A DNA stretch of 64,000 nt from Eleginops maclovinus. Lineage: Eukaryota; Chordata; Actinopteri; Perciformes; Eleginopidae. Every line of letters starts with the position of its first letter. Position 1 is the first letter of the stretch. The stretch is from NCBI RefSeq assembly GCF_036324505.1, contig NC_086365.1:9071155-9135154 (forward strand). The letters are read 5' to 3'. Positions 20,101 to 33,019 of this stretch are shown one piece after another. The notes below the pieces were generated by a model. The model was not told the DNA's origin. It saw nothing but the letters and a program-made list of their open reading frames with translations, and searched no databases. The translations under genes and the position numbers were made by a program.

Positions 20101-23100
20101 TTGGTAAACTAGACAGAAATCCATGGGTTTATGATGCGCCGTCACCCAGTGTGTCTGACAGAGTGAGACTCACCGTGCAGCCGGCCGTCAGCGTGGGCGA
20201 GCAGTTCCTCTGCTGAGCGGCGTTCTCTATTGCTACTTTGGCTACTGTGCTTGGGTCTGTTCCTGCTGGCACCGCCACCATGGTGGAGCTGCTGCCGGCG
20301 TTGTTGGGGTCACTGATGGTGATGATTCGCACCCCCACTTTGTTGGGGATCCCCGAGGACGCCGCCGCCGCACTGCGGTCCTCGCTCTCCGCCGGCCTCT
20401 TGAGCCCTCGAGCCTCAGAAGCCACGCCGTTTGCAGGAGAGGCGGCGGGACTCTGGGAGGTAACAGTGACGGTGGGGGTTAGGGGGGAGCTGGGGAGCAG
20501 TTGCTGTCTAAGCAAGGGCACGGCGTGGACTGGCACCATAGGTCCGTTGGTTAATTCCGAGGGAGGTCGGTTGCCTACTGCCTGGGGTCCGTTAGCCAGG
20601 CGCTCGGCCTGCTGGGCTTTGGCAGTGTCCTGCTGTGGGGGAGGAGGACTAGGAGGAGCGGGGTCCGAACCGTGACTCTTCTCAGTGGGGCCCACCTGCC
20701 CGTTCCCCAGGTACTGTTTGGAAGCGATGTGATTTGGAATGTTTTTGTTTAAGTTACCACCTCCGTCTCCCCGATCAAAGTCACACACCCCGTTGACGAG
20801 GGTCTTTTTGGGGTCGGGGTTTCCCTCCAGAGGGTTGGTGCTGGGGGAGAGAGCCTGCTTACCATTAGCAGGGTGCGCCTCAGTCGTCGGGCCATTGAGC
20901 GCCTCCTGGCTGTTCCCTGAGTGGTATGGAGGTAGATTAGACTCCATGCACTTCCTACCATTTAGCAGCTTGGCCCCCCCCGCCACGTCGCCGTTACTGG
21001 TCTTGCGGTTAGAGTTTCCTTCTCCCAGAGACGAGTTCTCCATCACCTCGATCTTTCTCTCGTGGATGTGCAGCCCTGTGGCGTCCTTGGCCTCCTCCTC
21101 CTTTTGACAAATGATCTTGTCTCCTCTGAGGGGGGCTGGCAGTGGTGGCGGGGCTGCGGGGGCGTGGTGGGGCACTGAGGCAGTAGAGGATGGAGGGGGA
21201 ACACCAGGAGCCACGGCGCCCTGACTGACAGCAGCAACAGCAGCGGTGGAGGAGGGGGGGAACCCGGTGTGGGGGACCACGGTGAATGTGACCTGTCCCG
21301 CTGCCGTGGGGCCCTGGATGATGGTCGCGGCCCCTGAGCTGCTGGTGGAGAGCAGCTGGCCTGGCAACAGCTGGACCGTCTGGAGGGCGGGGGCTCCTGC
21401 AGCAGGAAGCTGACCAGGAACCAGCTGGACATTGAGCTGCTGAGGCTGGGGAGGGGGATTCTGGCTACTGTAGTTAGACTGGTACATGACCTGTGGACTG
21501 GGGGCTATCGTGCTGTTGGGAGGGGGCACCTGTGGAGCGGGTAGGATGAGCTTTCCTCCCGGAGTGGAGGGCCCTCGCTTTGGAAGCAGTAGCTGTTTGA
21601 TCAAGCTAGACTCGGTGGAGGTAGGCTGAGAGGGGGGGGTTTGGGGGATCATTTGGAGCTGCTGCTGCTGCCGCTTCATGGACAGCGAGTGGCTGACAGT
21701 TTGATTGGGCTGGGTACCGGGGGGCGGGCAGGGGCTTGAAGCTCCGGTCTGCCCTGCTATCTGGATAGTCTGGGCTGGAACAGCGGAGGGGTTAGTGAGA
21801 ACTATCTGGTGTATGGCGGGGCTGTAGGCTTGGCTCTGCTGGGGGTTGGGCGCCACTAAGACCACACTCTGCTGGCTGGGGCTGGCTATCGTGACTGCTG
21901 GTCCCGCCGCCCCTGGTGCTGGCTTGGGGGCAATATTCTGAAATGTGACTCGTGACCCCTGGGAATTGGGCAAACTGACGCTACTGGACGTCTGACCGTG
22001 TCCCAACTGGATGGAAGAAGAGTGTGTCGAAGCCACGGCGACACACTGAGGATCCACCTGCGGGGGGCAGACACCCTGCACCCTGGCGGTGAGGATGTGG
22101 CCCTGAGGTACCTGCTGAAAGAGCGTGACAGGCGTCCCCGTGGGCAGCATGGGTGAGTGTTGCTGAGCTGCGGGGCTCTTTGGGCTGTGGTTCTGGGTGC
22201 CTGGTGTCGACGTCGGAATCTGGACCACTGTACCAGGCCGGACCTGTTGCGCAGCTGCCAGAGGATTCATGGGTACCGGCGGAGACGCTGAGTGACGGGA
22301 AACAGCTTCCTGTGCAGTCAAGGCCATGGATGGGGCAGCAGCAGTGGTGCTGATGCTGGGGTTGTGGACCCTCACAAACTGGGGTCCAAGACCAGGAGGC
22401 CCGAGAGGTAGGCCTGGTGACACATTAACAAACAACACAGAACGGGTCAGAGCCAAGGTCCTACTTAGGTTGATTTTACTCGTTTTTCAGTCTTCTTGTG
22501 ATTGTGTTCTATGTTCTTCAAATGGTAACTTGAGCATTTTTCAACCTGGACCTTATAATCCCATGTTTGTGTCAACATTTCTTGAAATTAATCCAGATGA
22601 ATGTTATCCGTTATAAATGTGTGTGCGATGCAATTATTGTTTTCGCAACAGACATTATGGGAAGGGGGAAAAAAGCGCCTCACAAGGGGTTTGGGCCTCA
22701 GCCACACTGTGGAAATCAGCTTACAGAGGATATATTATGCTCATTTCAGGGTCATATTTATATTTTGTACCTACAATGTGACATGATTTAATGTTCAAAA
22801 AGTGCTTTATTTTTCTCACACTAGCTGCAGCACCTCTTTTCACTCTCTGTTAGAGCAGACTGGGCTCTGTGGGAGAGAAACTCTTTTGGGACTTTGGGAT
22901 TTTAGCCTTTGCAGACCATTTACACGCAAAAACAAATACTACAGGAAAGGGAAATTGCATAATAGGGCCTCACTCACATTCAGCCATTAAATCTATTAGA
23001 AAACATTATGCTACGCTTTTTTTATACTACAAGAAATTCCCCCCAAAACAGGCTGAAAACACTTTCAAACACCTTACACACATTTTCTTTCTGACTGGTA

Positions 23101-26100
23101 CCGGCTCCTACGTTGTGAACCTTCCAGAGAAAAAGTGAATGAAAGAAATCGTGTTTGTACCTGTCTGCGTGACCTGAGGGTCTCCAGGAGCCATGTGTCG
23201 GGCTGCTGGGGGGGTTGCAGCTGCTGCCGGACTCTGCTGCGGCTGCTGGTAGTACAGCTGGATGGGCAGGGGGATGGACCTGCGCCTCAGCCCCACCAGC
23301 AGGATGTGAACCTGACCGTTGGCCTTGGACTCCTCTTGCCGCCGCATCGTGTGGTTGGGAAACACGGTGCTGTAAGGGCAGGAGGAAACAGAGGGGGACT
23401 TAGACTCATACTCGAAATTAGCTTCAACTATAAACACTTCAACTGTTTTACGCTTCTCTGAACCCCAGACATGGGGAAATGGTACTTACCGCAGACATTT
23501 GAGGAAGCCTGTGGAGTTCAGGATGTTGCTTCGTCCCATTTTACTGCATGTGGACAAGTACTCCGAGTACATTTCTGATCTGGACACAGCTCCATCTTGG
23601 TTCGTCTCAAAGTGTGCGTTCAGCCTGTAGTAGAAGCCGACAGAGGGGATTGTATGTAAGCAACCGACGACAGGACAGAACTTCATTTGTTTTCTCAACA
23701 AGAGCTATTTGTTTCTCCATCTTCAGGTGAATTTATCTTACCATTGCAGTGTAAACTTTTCCCCATCTAGTTCAACGATACCCGGTGGGGGCTGGGTGGA
23801 TTGAACCCTCGTTACTGAAAAGACAAAAAGAGAGAAACATTTAAAAAATGTTCCTGCTGACAATCTACTGTCAGTGTGTAGCACTCCCCAGGCTGTCCAC
23901 TAGATGTCAGCACTGTGCATCTCACTGACAGCACAGGAATGGCACTTCCAAGGTGGGGGGGGTCTATGTCTGGTAATTCACACACATATGGTGATGTGAG
24001 AAGGTTGGAAAGCTGCTGTTACATCTGCATTCCCCTGTCTCAACACGATATTGATGGAGAGAGATTTAAAAGTAAAAAAGTATTGAATTAAATCAATAAC
24101 TGTTCCAAAGTTTAACTTAATCTTCAGAATAGTTGCTAATTATTTAATCCGCTTTAGGAAAACTTTAGTATGTTGAAGACTGCCCTTATTTTTGATTGAT
24201 TAGATTTGGTTCTTATAGTGAAGTTTGTCCGTTACCTTACCACAGCAACCTCCTATCTGTTGTCACCTTGTGCTCATTTGTATAATTTAAATGAGTTTTT
24301 TGATTTGTTTTGCATCCAAATTCCCCTCACATCTTGGCCAGTCTGAATAAATACATTTTTTATCTTACATATTTGATTTGGAAAGTCTCAATTTCAAAAA
24401 GGTCAAGTTTTGCATAGCCTTAAAATATAACGCTTTAGTGAAGATAGAGTTTACTACAGATTTCCAGGGGACCATAATATTTCATTCCCTACACCCAAAG
24501 CTAAAAGTCAGCATATGAAGTTTCCTTCAAAATGCTAAAGTTGACCTTTGGTGGTTTAATAAGCCAGCAACGCTCAGAAAATTTGATTTTGTTTGCCCCC
24601 CTTTCCTTTGACTGTATAAGACGGTGGATGTTCAGTAGTGAGGTGCAGACACTCACCAGGTGCTGCTGCTCCCTGCACGGCTGCGGGGACCTGCTCCACC
24701 AGCTGCGGTCGCACCTCGGTCGCCTGCTCCGCGTTGGCCTGATGCTCGATCAACCGCACTGCCGTGAGGGCGTCGGGTCCAAACGTATGAAGGTCGACCG
24801 ACACTAACCGCACTAACAAGTCTGAGGAAGAAGAGGATGCACAAAGATCAGCGCTGAACAAGCAGTGACGAGCCTGATCATTTAAGATATCACAGTAGAA
24901 GGAAAGAAACGCTGTCATCTGAGCCAGTTATTTTTTGAATGGAAAGACGAGGGTGCTGAAACTTGGCAGGCAGAAACACAAAAAGCCAGTGATGCACTAG
25001 ATTTCAAGCCCTGGGTTCAGATAGTAGGTAGAATGAAGACAAAAGTGCAACTTCTGACTCGAAAAACTGTGGGTGCTAAAGTCTTAGGACATTTTTTAGG
25101 ACTAACTGGCTGAGCTGCTAGCCTATTTTGTTTAAAATCAAACCAAAAACATGGACAGTAGATGATTCGTACCTATGCTGTGGTCCACAGAGGCGATCTT
25201 GCTGCAGGGAATCTCTCCGAGCTGGGCCAACAGGTACAGCACCTCCAAAGAGGCCATGAGAAGCATGAGGTCAGGCAGGGTGAGGAGCATTATTACCTCC
25301 CTGTACGAGTCCTGGTCCACGTACTCACAGATTAGCACGCTGTTGTCCTCGGCCTTGCTGAGGTTGCCCAGGATTTCCATGGCTGAAGAACAAACACAGA
25401 GAAACAAAGATTTATCTTCAGGTGCTTCACGCAGCATACTGACGGTAATACATCATGGGCGGCCACAACACTCACCTCTCATCTTGAGAAACCTGTCCCT
25501 GGACATCAAACATTTGGTGACTGTGTGAAAGATCAGATGAGTCGTCCGAAAGTCAACAGGATCCAGCTGCAGCTGCAATAAATCACAAGGCATTTATTAA
25601 ACAAAGTGTCAGGCAATAAGTGCAACACAAATATTTTGACAAATAAATTCACGGACAAAAGCATGACATGTCAGCAAATGGCCAAACCAGAGTAATCCCA
25701 TTGTGACATTAAGGATTTGTGTTCTTTGTCACAGGATGTAAGAAACCAAAACTGTAATCATTTAAGAGAAGACTTTGCGGCATCATATCTGAAATATGTG
25801 CTTACTGTCCTTAACCCAACCATCCAATAAATGACATCAAAGGCTAATATATGTGTATATGACAAGTACCGTCTCTAAAAATAGACATCAGATCGTCTAC
25901 ATGCATCTCATACCAATACATGTGATACTTAAAATTGAAATAAGCACATGTGTATTCACTACTTCACTAACATACACGGTCTTTGTTTTTCCTACGTTCA
26001 AGTGTTTGATGTACGTTTGAAAGGGGACAGCTCCCCTTGGTCAAATACATTTGGGAAACTTTAAAAATGAGACCGCTTTGAAGACAAAACAGTCTGTAAG

Positions 26101-29100
26101 AAAGTAGCCTTATGTGTGAGAGAACTTACTAAACCGGATTTAGTTTAATGTTCAAAAACAGACCATTCAACTGATAAATGCATCTTACACTGCAAGAGGA
26201 TAATGCAGGCTTGTTTGCTTACTAACTACTGTGCATGTCAGAACAAATGATCAGCAAAAGGATAATTTAAATGTAGTCTTTATACTTCTGACCGGGTTGT
26301 TTTTTTGGTTTGGTGGAAGCTTAAAGAGCTCCTCTAACCTCTAGCATCAGTTTTGCTACAGGTTAATGCGTCCCCATGTGGGAACAGTGTCGAGTAACTG
26401 TTGCCATGCTATGATTGGACCACTGCTGTACAGGGGAGGGGTCAAATAAATATTTTCAAACCCCTGAGTAATGCACAGATTACAACGTTCTATATCCCAA
26501 AATTGCTTTGGTTTGAGAGGACCGATAGCCCTCAAATGATATGACTTCACCAACCTCGGCAGCCACGTTGCCCAGCGTGTCCAGCCCGAGCTGTCGGAGT
26601 GAGATGAGGTTACAGTGGGCGCAGAGCAAAAGGAAGCGCAGGCACGTTCGGTTGGCCGCCAGCAGCTTGACATTGGCCTCCTCGAATGAGAGGTTCCGCA
26701 GGATAACGGCGATCTGCAGCACCCGCTGCGCCTCCATGTCGTTGATGCCCGAGTTCCGCGGCGGGTGGAAGAGGCTCTGCCAGCGCCCTTCACACGACGT
26801 ACCATCTGGGGAGAGACACAGAAGAAACATGTTATTATCAAAAAAGAACATGTGCAATATGGACCAGTGCAAAATCAAAATCCCTGGTAACATAATCGTT
26901 GGTAAAGGCAGATCCACTTGCATTTAATTATATGTTTTATGTTAATGTGAGTCTTAAAAAAAAACAAAGTATCATTCCCTCTCGCATTGCAACTGCAAAA
27001 AATGCAATATTGTAAAAAAAAAAAAAAAGTGTGTTCACCTTGTGCCGGACTGTTCTTGTCCCAGATCAGCTCCCTGACTTCATCGTCCTCCACCACCTCC
27101 TTCCAGAACTGCAGGAGAACAGCAGCTGTTAGCAGTGCATTTTATTATTATTAATAATAATAATAATAATAATTCACTCTCTAAACTAAAGTCAATCAGA
27201 CTATAAAGAGACCCAAACTTATTTTCATCTCCAGGGAAATGTAATCTCATTGCAGCAGAACACTGGCTTCTTTATTTTCTTCTTCCTTGTTATCACCTAA
27301 CTTACCCGGTATTTAATATCTATATATAAGATTCCCAAATAAAAATACACGATCTTAGCAGACAACATGCAGAAGGGATAAAAAGGTTGTACAATTTGTT
27401 TTTCTACTTTACCCTGACGAAGTCCCGGGAGGTCTTGTCCTTCCAGTCCGCCCCGAATACCCCAGAGAAGCTGCCTAATGCTACAGAGTCACAGATTAAA
27501 ATATCAGGTTAGATTACAGCATCGAAGCTCAGTATGATATGTCTACAATTCTCCTGTGATGGATTATACTAGGAGGGGGGAAAGGAGCACAAAAAGAAGG
27601 GAAAGGAAACGGATAATTTGGAGAAATCAGCCCTCTAATAATAATCTGAACGTACAGTCATCGAAGACACCGGCGTGGGCCAGCAGCAGCGTCACCAGCT
27701 TGGGGTCTTTGTCCAGCTGCATGGAGTGCTTGCTCTCGTTGGACAGCAGAGTGCAAACGTTAACAGCGAAGTCCACTTCGTTGGGTAGGCCCGAGAGGAG
27801 AGAAAGCACCAGTTTGTTGTAGTCGCACGGCGGAACCAAATCCAAAGACAGTCCATAGCTTTGGCGGAGATAGTCTGGATGAAAAGAGGAAACATAGCCC
27901 GGGGTTACTGAACCTATTTCATAATAAGAGCCGGCATTCAGGCAAAAGTGAGGGGTGAGAAATGCCATTAACTACGAGTCTCAACACCGACAGAAACAGT
28001 TGTGGACACATTTCATTAACTTTTAATCTCAGAAAGAGGCGTGCTGAAAACTATCACTTGAGACTTGAATACCAGTTCCTGTTCAGAGTCTGTATCACAT
28101 TTTTTGACAAAGTCAGAGTGTAAGGACCCTGTAGAATACTTAACATAACTCTGTTTGTAGGGCCTAAACATGCTGTTAAACGCTGTTAAACATTAATCTG
28201 TGAAAAGGCGATACATCTACCAAATTTCATCCATGTAGCACAATCACACATTTAGCCGGTTAAACTCAAATTTATTTTTCCTTTTCCAGAGTTGAAGCAA
28301 ACCTAATGGGGCAGTAAGCTTTTCAGGGGAAGCTGCGTTTAGTTGAAATTAGTTTGATGAGCCGTGTCTTGAGTGTACTCTTAACTTTTAATTGTGTTGT
28401 CTTTGACTCGACCTCCATGATGGGTTTTTATAATTACTCCGGGGAAAGGAAGAGACGTGAAAGTTATCCAACAGCTCAAAAAGACAGATGATCCAGAACT
28501 TCATCAACAAAGACGTAAGTTGATTTCCTGCCATCCATCTCTGCATAGGACTATTTTTTCCTTACAGTGGGTATTTCAATTTGATGCAGGATCTTTGTCG
28601 ACTGCTGCCTCTGGAAGCCAATCGTAGAGCAGAGAGGAGTCCCGCTGAGTGAATTTCATTTCCATGCTGAAAAGGTTTCGTGCAGCATATTCAAAAGTGG
28701 TCCGTGTGTGCTCATGCTGCAGGGATAGGGCTCTGTGCGGAGGACTGATGGAAAACATGGCACCTGACGGGGGACCGCTGTACGTGCAGAGAGGAATAAC
28801 CTCTGTCCCACGACCAAACGCGCTAACGGAGAGAGGATCAAAGCTCGGTGAGAGATTTACAGTCCAACTGTCAAATAATTAACCATCATTGAGCGTGCTG
28901 AGCCAACATAGCACGACGCCAGCCGGGCTGTCTGACCGCATTACCGTTACATTTGGACTCAGAGCCGAGGCAACATGCACAGTTCACTTATCAAACTGTA
29001 ATGGAGCCAGACCGATAACATCAGGGCGAAATATTAGATAACTGCAGATGTATCGTTCTGAGTGTCAGGAGTGAGTAAAAATAAAAAATAGAGTGAGGAA

Positions 29101-32100
29101 ATGTCAAATAAGCTAATAAAGAAAACGTCTTTGGTCCAAACCGAGGCTATTCTTGTGCCAATAGTGTAGTTGTTGCCATTGCTATCAGTGCCACATACCT
29201 ATTAGTGTACAGTTGTTTTGATCAAAACAAAAAAGGAAATGACAATTGTTTTGATAAACAGTTTGCTTTTTAGTGTTTGCAGCTTTTCAAAATAAAGCCT
29301 AACAAGCTATCCAACAGGACATTGGAGTATATATTTTCTGAAACATTTAGGATAATCATTAAAAGAAGTAGAAGGTGAATATATATTTATTGATGACAGC
29401 TCCCGACAAGGTGTGTGTTCACCAAAAACTACCCTTCTGCTCTCCCTACAAGCTTTTAAAAACAGTCGCACATACAGCTGCAGGAGGGAAACCACTGTGC
29501 CCTCTAATGCGTGTCCCTTCTGCGTGAATGAGAAAGTTCACCACTGGCTGTTAGAGCACAGAGCCGGGGACTAAAAGGATGCAGGCTCCCATCTAAGCTG
29601 AGGTGGAGGGAAGGGGAGCCAACAAGTGCGCTCTCCTTCCTTCCCCTTCATCAATAAGTGCTTTCAGGATAGTCAATTACCTCAGAGCGCGGCGCAACGG
29701 TCCACTCCACAGCGCCGAGGGGCTAATGGACACATCCCATTCACCGTGTGAGCAGCGCGGACGGTACAAACGAGAAGCTGCGCAAACATTTAGTTTCAAA
29801 CACGATGTGGTTGTTCAGTTTCATCAGGACAGGCGAGCTTCAAGAAAAAGGCGTCAACAAAAGCCTTTATAGCCTTGAATCAAACACCAGTGCTTAGCAA
29901 GGTTGGAACTGAATCAAATGACTCACTGTGATAAAAGGGAGGAATGTACAGCGAGTACAGTCAGTTTTGGAATGAACTGGAGGTTTGATTTAAATTTAAA
30001 AACAAAAAAAGAGATTGCTTCTTAGTGTGAAAAGAAGCTAGCATAAGGGAGGCAATCATAATGAAATGGCTATATAAAAAGGAAGCAGACAGGCTAACCC
30101 TAGGACACTATTTCATGCAGCTCATTTCGTAAATAAAAACGAAATACTGCTGCCAAGATAAACTAATACGCTTCAGTTATACCTCATTGTCATTAAAAGA
30201 GGAATAGCTAATCCACCTTAAGTGAACTTGTGCTTACCCTCCTCACAATGATCAGGAAAGGGAGCTTGTCTGGAAGAGATGTAGCATTTATTCACACTGC
30301 TCTGCTTCAGCTATGGCGTTACTGCTGACTTAATAAGGCGGGCTTGTGAGAGACCCAGCGGAAACCCCGGCAGAGTAACCAGCAGACACACAGCTGAAAC
30401 GAATGGATGAGGTGGAGACTTGCAGGGAAAGTGGCTGCATGTGGCCCAACAACACGGCGGCTGCCGCTACCTCTCCAGACGCACCCTTTCTGACCGTTTA
30501 CGTGCAGTGAGCATATTTATTTCAATACTTTTGTGAAATAAATTCAACCTACAAAAAAAAAACAGCTGTTGTCGGCGTGCTTTTCTATACGTATGCCTGA
30601 CCTGGCCCAGTTTGTCATGAATTTCACAAACACAGCTCTGACGCAGTGATCCTTCACTGTAATTACATCTGTGTAAGGATGAAGTGTTTGAGTTGGCAGA
30701 CGACACAGAAAATATGAGAGAGAAACTGAATCCCTGTACCTGATACAGACGTGACCCAGACAGAAACACAGGGGGAACTTGTTACAGCTGGAGAGCGCTC
30801 CTGAATACAAAGTACGGAGCATACAAGAAGAGGAGCATCGGCCTACCTGATACACTGTGTTGCTGGTAGTTATACGAGCTGGGAATTGCACCGATTGGAA
30901 GAAAGTTTTTGGGATTCCCCGGCTGCGTTTCCTCATCGTCCTCACCGAAGTGGTGGACTTTCTCATACTTCTCCAAGTATCTGCGGAGGAAGAAAAAGAC
31001 AAAACAGACGATTAGCTCGAGACTAGATGGTGTGAATTTAGGCTTTACTTTCTTTCTTCAGAGGCTTAAAATAACTTGTTTTAATTATGCACATTTTGCG
31101 TTTGAGCACAGACGCCTTGAAGTTCTTTTCTCTCTGGTATCAACACCTAAAAAGGACATGTTTTTATTTGACAACAATGTCTTCCCTTAGGCTATATCTA
31201 TACAAAAAAAATGTTTTTAAAATGAATGAGAGTCACTCATACCTAAAGGGATACAGTATTTCTTCAATCTTGATAAGCCAGGAATGAAAACAGGTTTGAC
31301 TGGTTACACTTCCTAACTGCCTGACAACTGTTTGAATAAAAGGCAGGTTCGGAGGGAAAAACAACAAGTGTCTGATATATTTAAAAAGAAAGGGAATCAC
31401 AGTTTTCTACAGTTCTATTTAAAGCTCTACACCCGGAGACTATTTGATTAACCCACACTGATGCAAATTAAACACAACAAAGGAAGTTCATTCATCTGAC
31501 TTTACAGAGAAACCAAATGTACCAGAACACACAATGTGACCGCAGCATTTCATAAGTCAAAAAAACCTTCCCTAACTGCTTTTGATTCAATAAAAAGAGT
31601 CACTGTTTGTTAAGCCAAACAGGCTTATCAGCAGACGGAATTTAAATGGCTCCACTGTAACACAAATCAAACTAAAAGCAGATGAATGGGAGGAATAGCA
31701 TGAGCAGAGAACTGGAGGGAAACCAGTAGCTCTTACAGTGTGCCGGTCTGAGCAGGAACCCCACGGCAATTGCTCAATAGTGTCTCGCAGAATAAACACG
31801 TGTGCCAAGTTTAAACAGTCCTTTTGTGACTGTGGACATTCAGTGTACATTTCACAGTTCAAAAGTCTCATTCTAAAATGCAATTTAAAAGCTTCCACGG
31901 TGAGCGTTCACCTCACTCTACTAGTTTAGGAGGTTTCAAGCTTGACAGAGCCCATAGTAATCACTTCTATCAAGCCTGTGGCGCTTCCACAGACTCACGG
32001 GTGTGAAGTGAGGCATGATGCACAGAAAGGGAGCCCTGCACAACGAGGGACAAGCAGCCTAAAGCAAGCATAAAGCAGCGTCAGTCAGTAACATGACTGT

Positions 32101-32770
32101 GTAATGTGTGACACATGGAAACAACCGTTGCAACGGGATAGAAACGCTTGCATTTTCAACTCTAAAATCCACTCTTTTTTTTTTTAGCAACACGAATGAC
32201 AAACGGTTCCAAACAATGTTTCTTTCTCTTGGAATAACAGCACTGCTGAGCAAAGCGACAGCCTGTAGTAGGAACAAGTGGCTGTGAGCAGAAGCAAGCA
32301 AACAATTGATCTTCAAATAAGATATGTACTCTCTTGATCCCAAATTTGGAAAAGAAATGTGTTGCAGCAGCATAAAAAAACAATTCAAAAATGTAAAAAT
32401 CTCAAAACAGAAATAAAACTGCATTCCAGAGTAGAGAATATACAATTTGTATTATATTCTTGAGTAAATAATGCAACTACCGATTCTTGGATTCGCTTCA
32501 CACTCGATAGTAATGCAAAGAAATCTGCCAGACAAACAAAAACACACACACACAGCACGATACCTCCGCAGCGAGAGTGTGGTAAACCATGCTCGTGCGG
32601 CCGTTAGTCACAGAGCCTGTTGAGGCCTGAGCGAGGCCCCCACTTGCTCATCGTGGCCGAGGTAATCCCCCGTTTGCTGGCTGCTGGGTGACACGCTGGA
32701 CTATAAATACACTCAGCCTTCATTGGTAGAGAGAGTGTGTGAAAGAGAGCTGAGAGAGAGAGAGAACAGA

Positions 32771-32822
<52 letters not shown>

Positions 32823-32834
32823 ACAGAGAGAGAG

Positions 32835-32870
<36 letters not shown>

Positions 32871-32890
32871 ACACAGAGAGAGAGAGAGAG

Positions 32891-32968
<78 letters not shown>

Positions 32969-32988
32969 ACAGAGACAGAGACAGAGAC

Positions 32989-33019
<31 letters not shown>

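Noticed and set aside
20238..21107. Plus-strand frames opposite the ARID2 central exon
   Set aside because: Shadows of the ARID2 frame, which is supported by conserved islands and splice phase.
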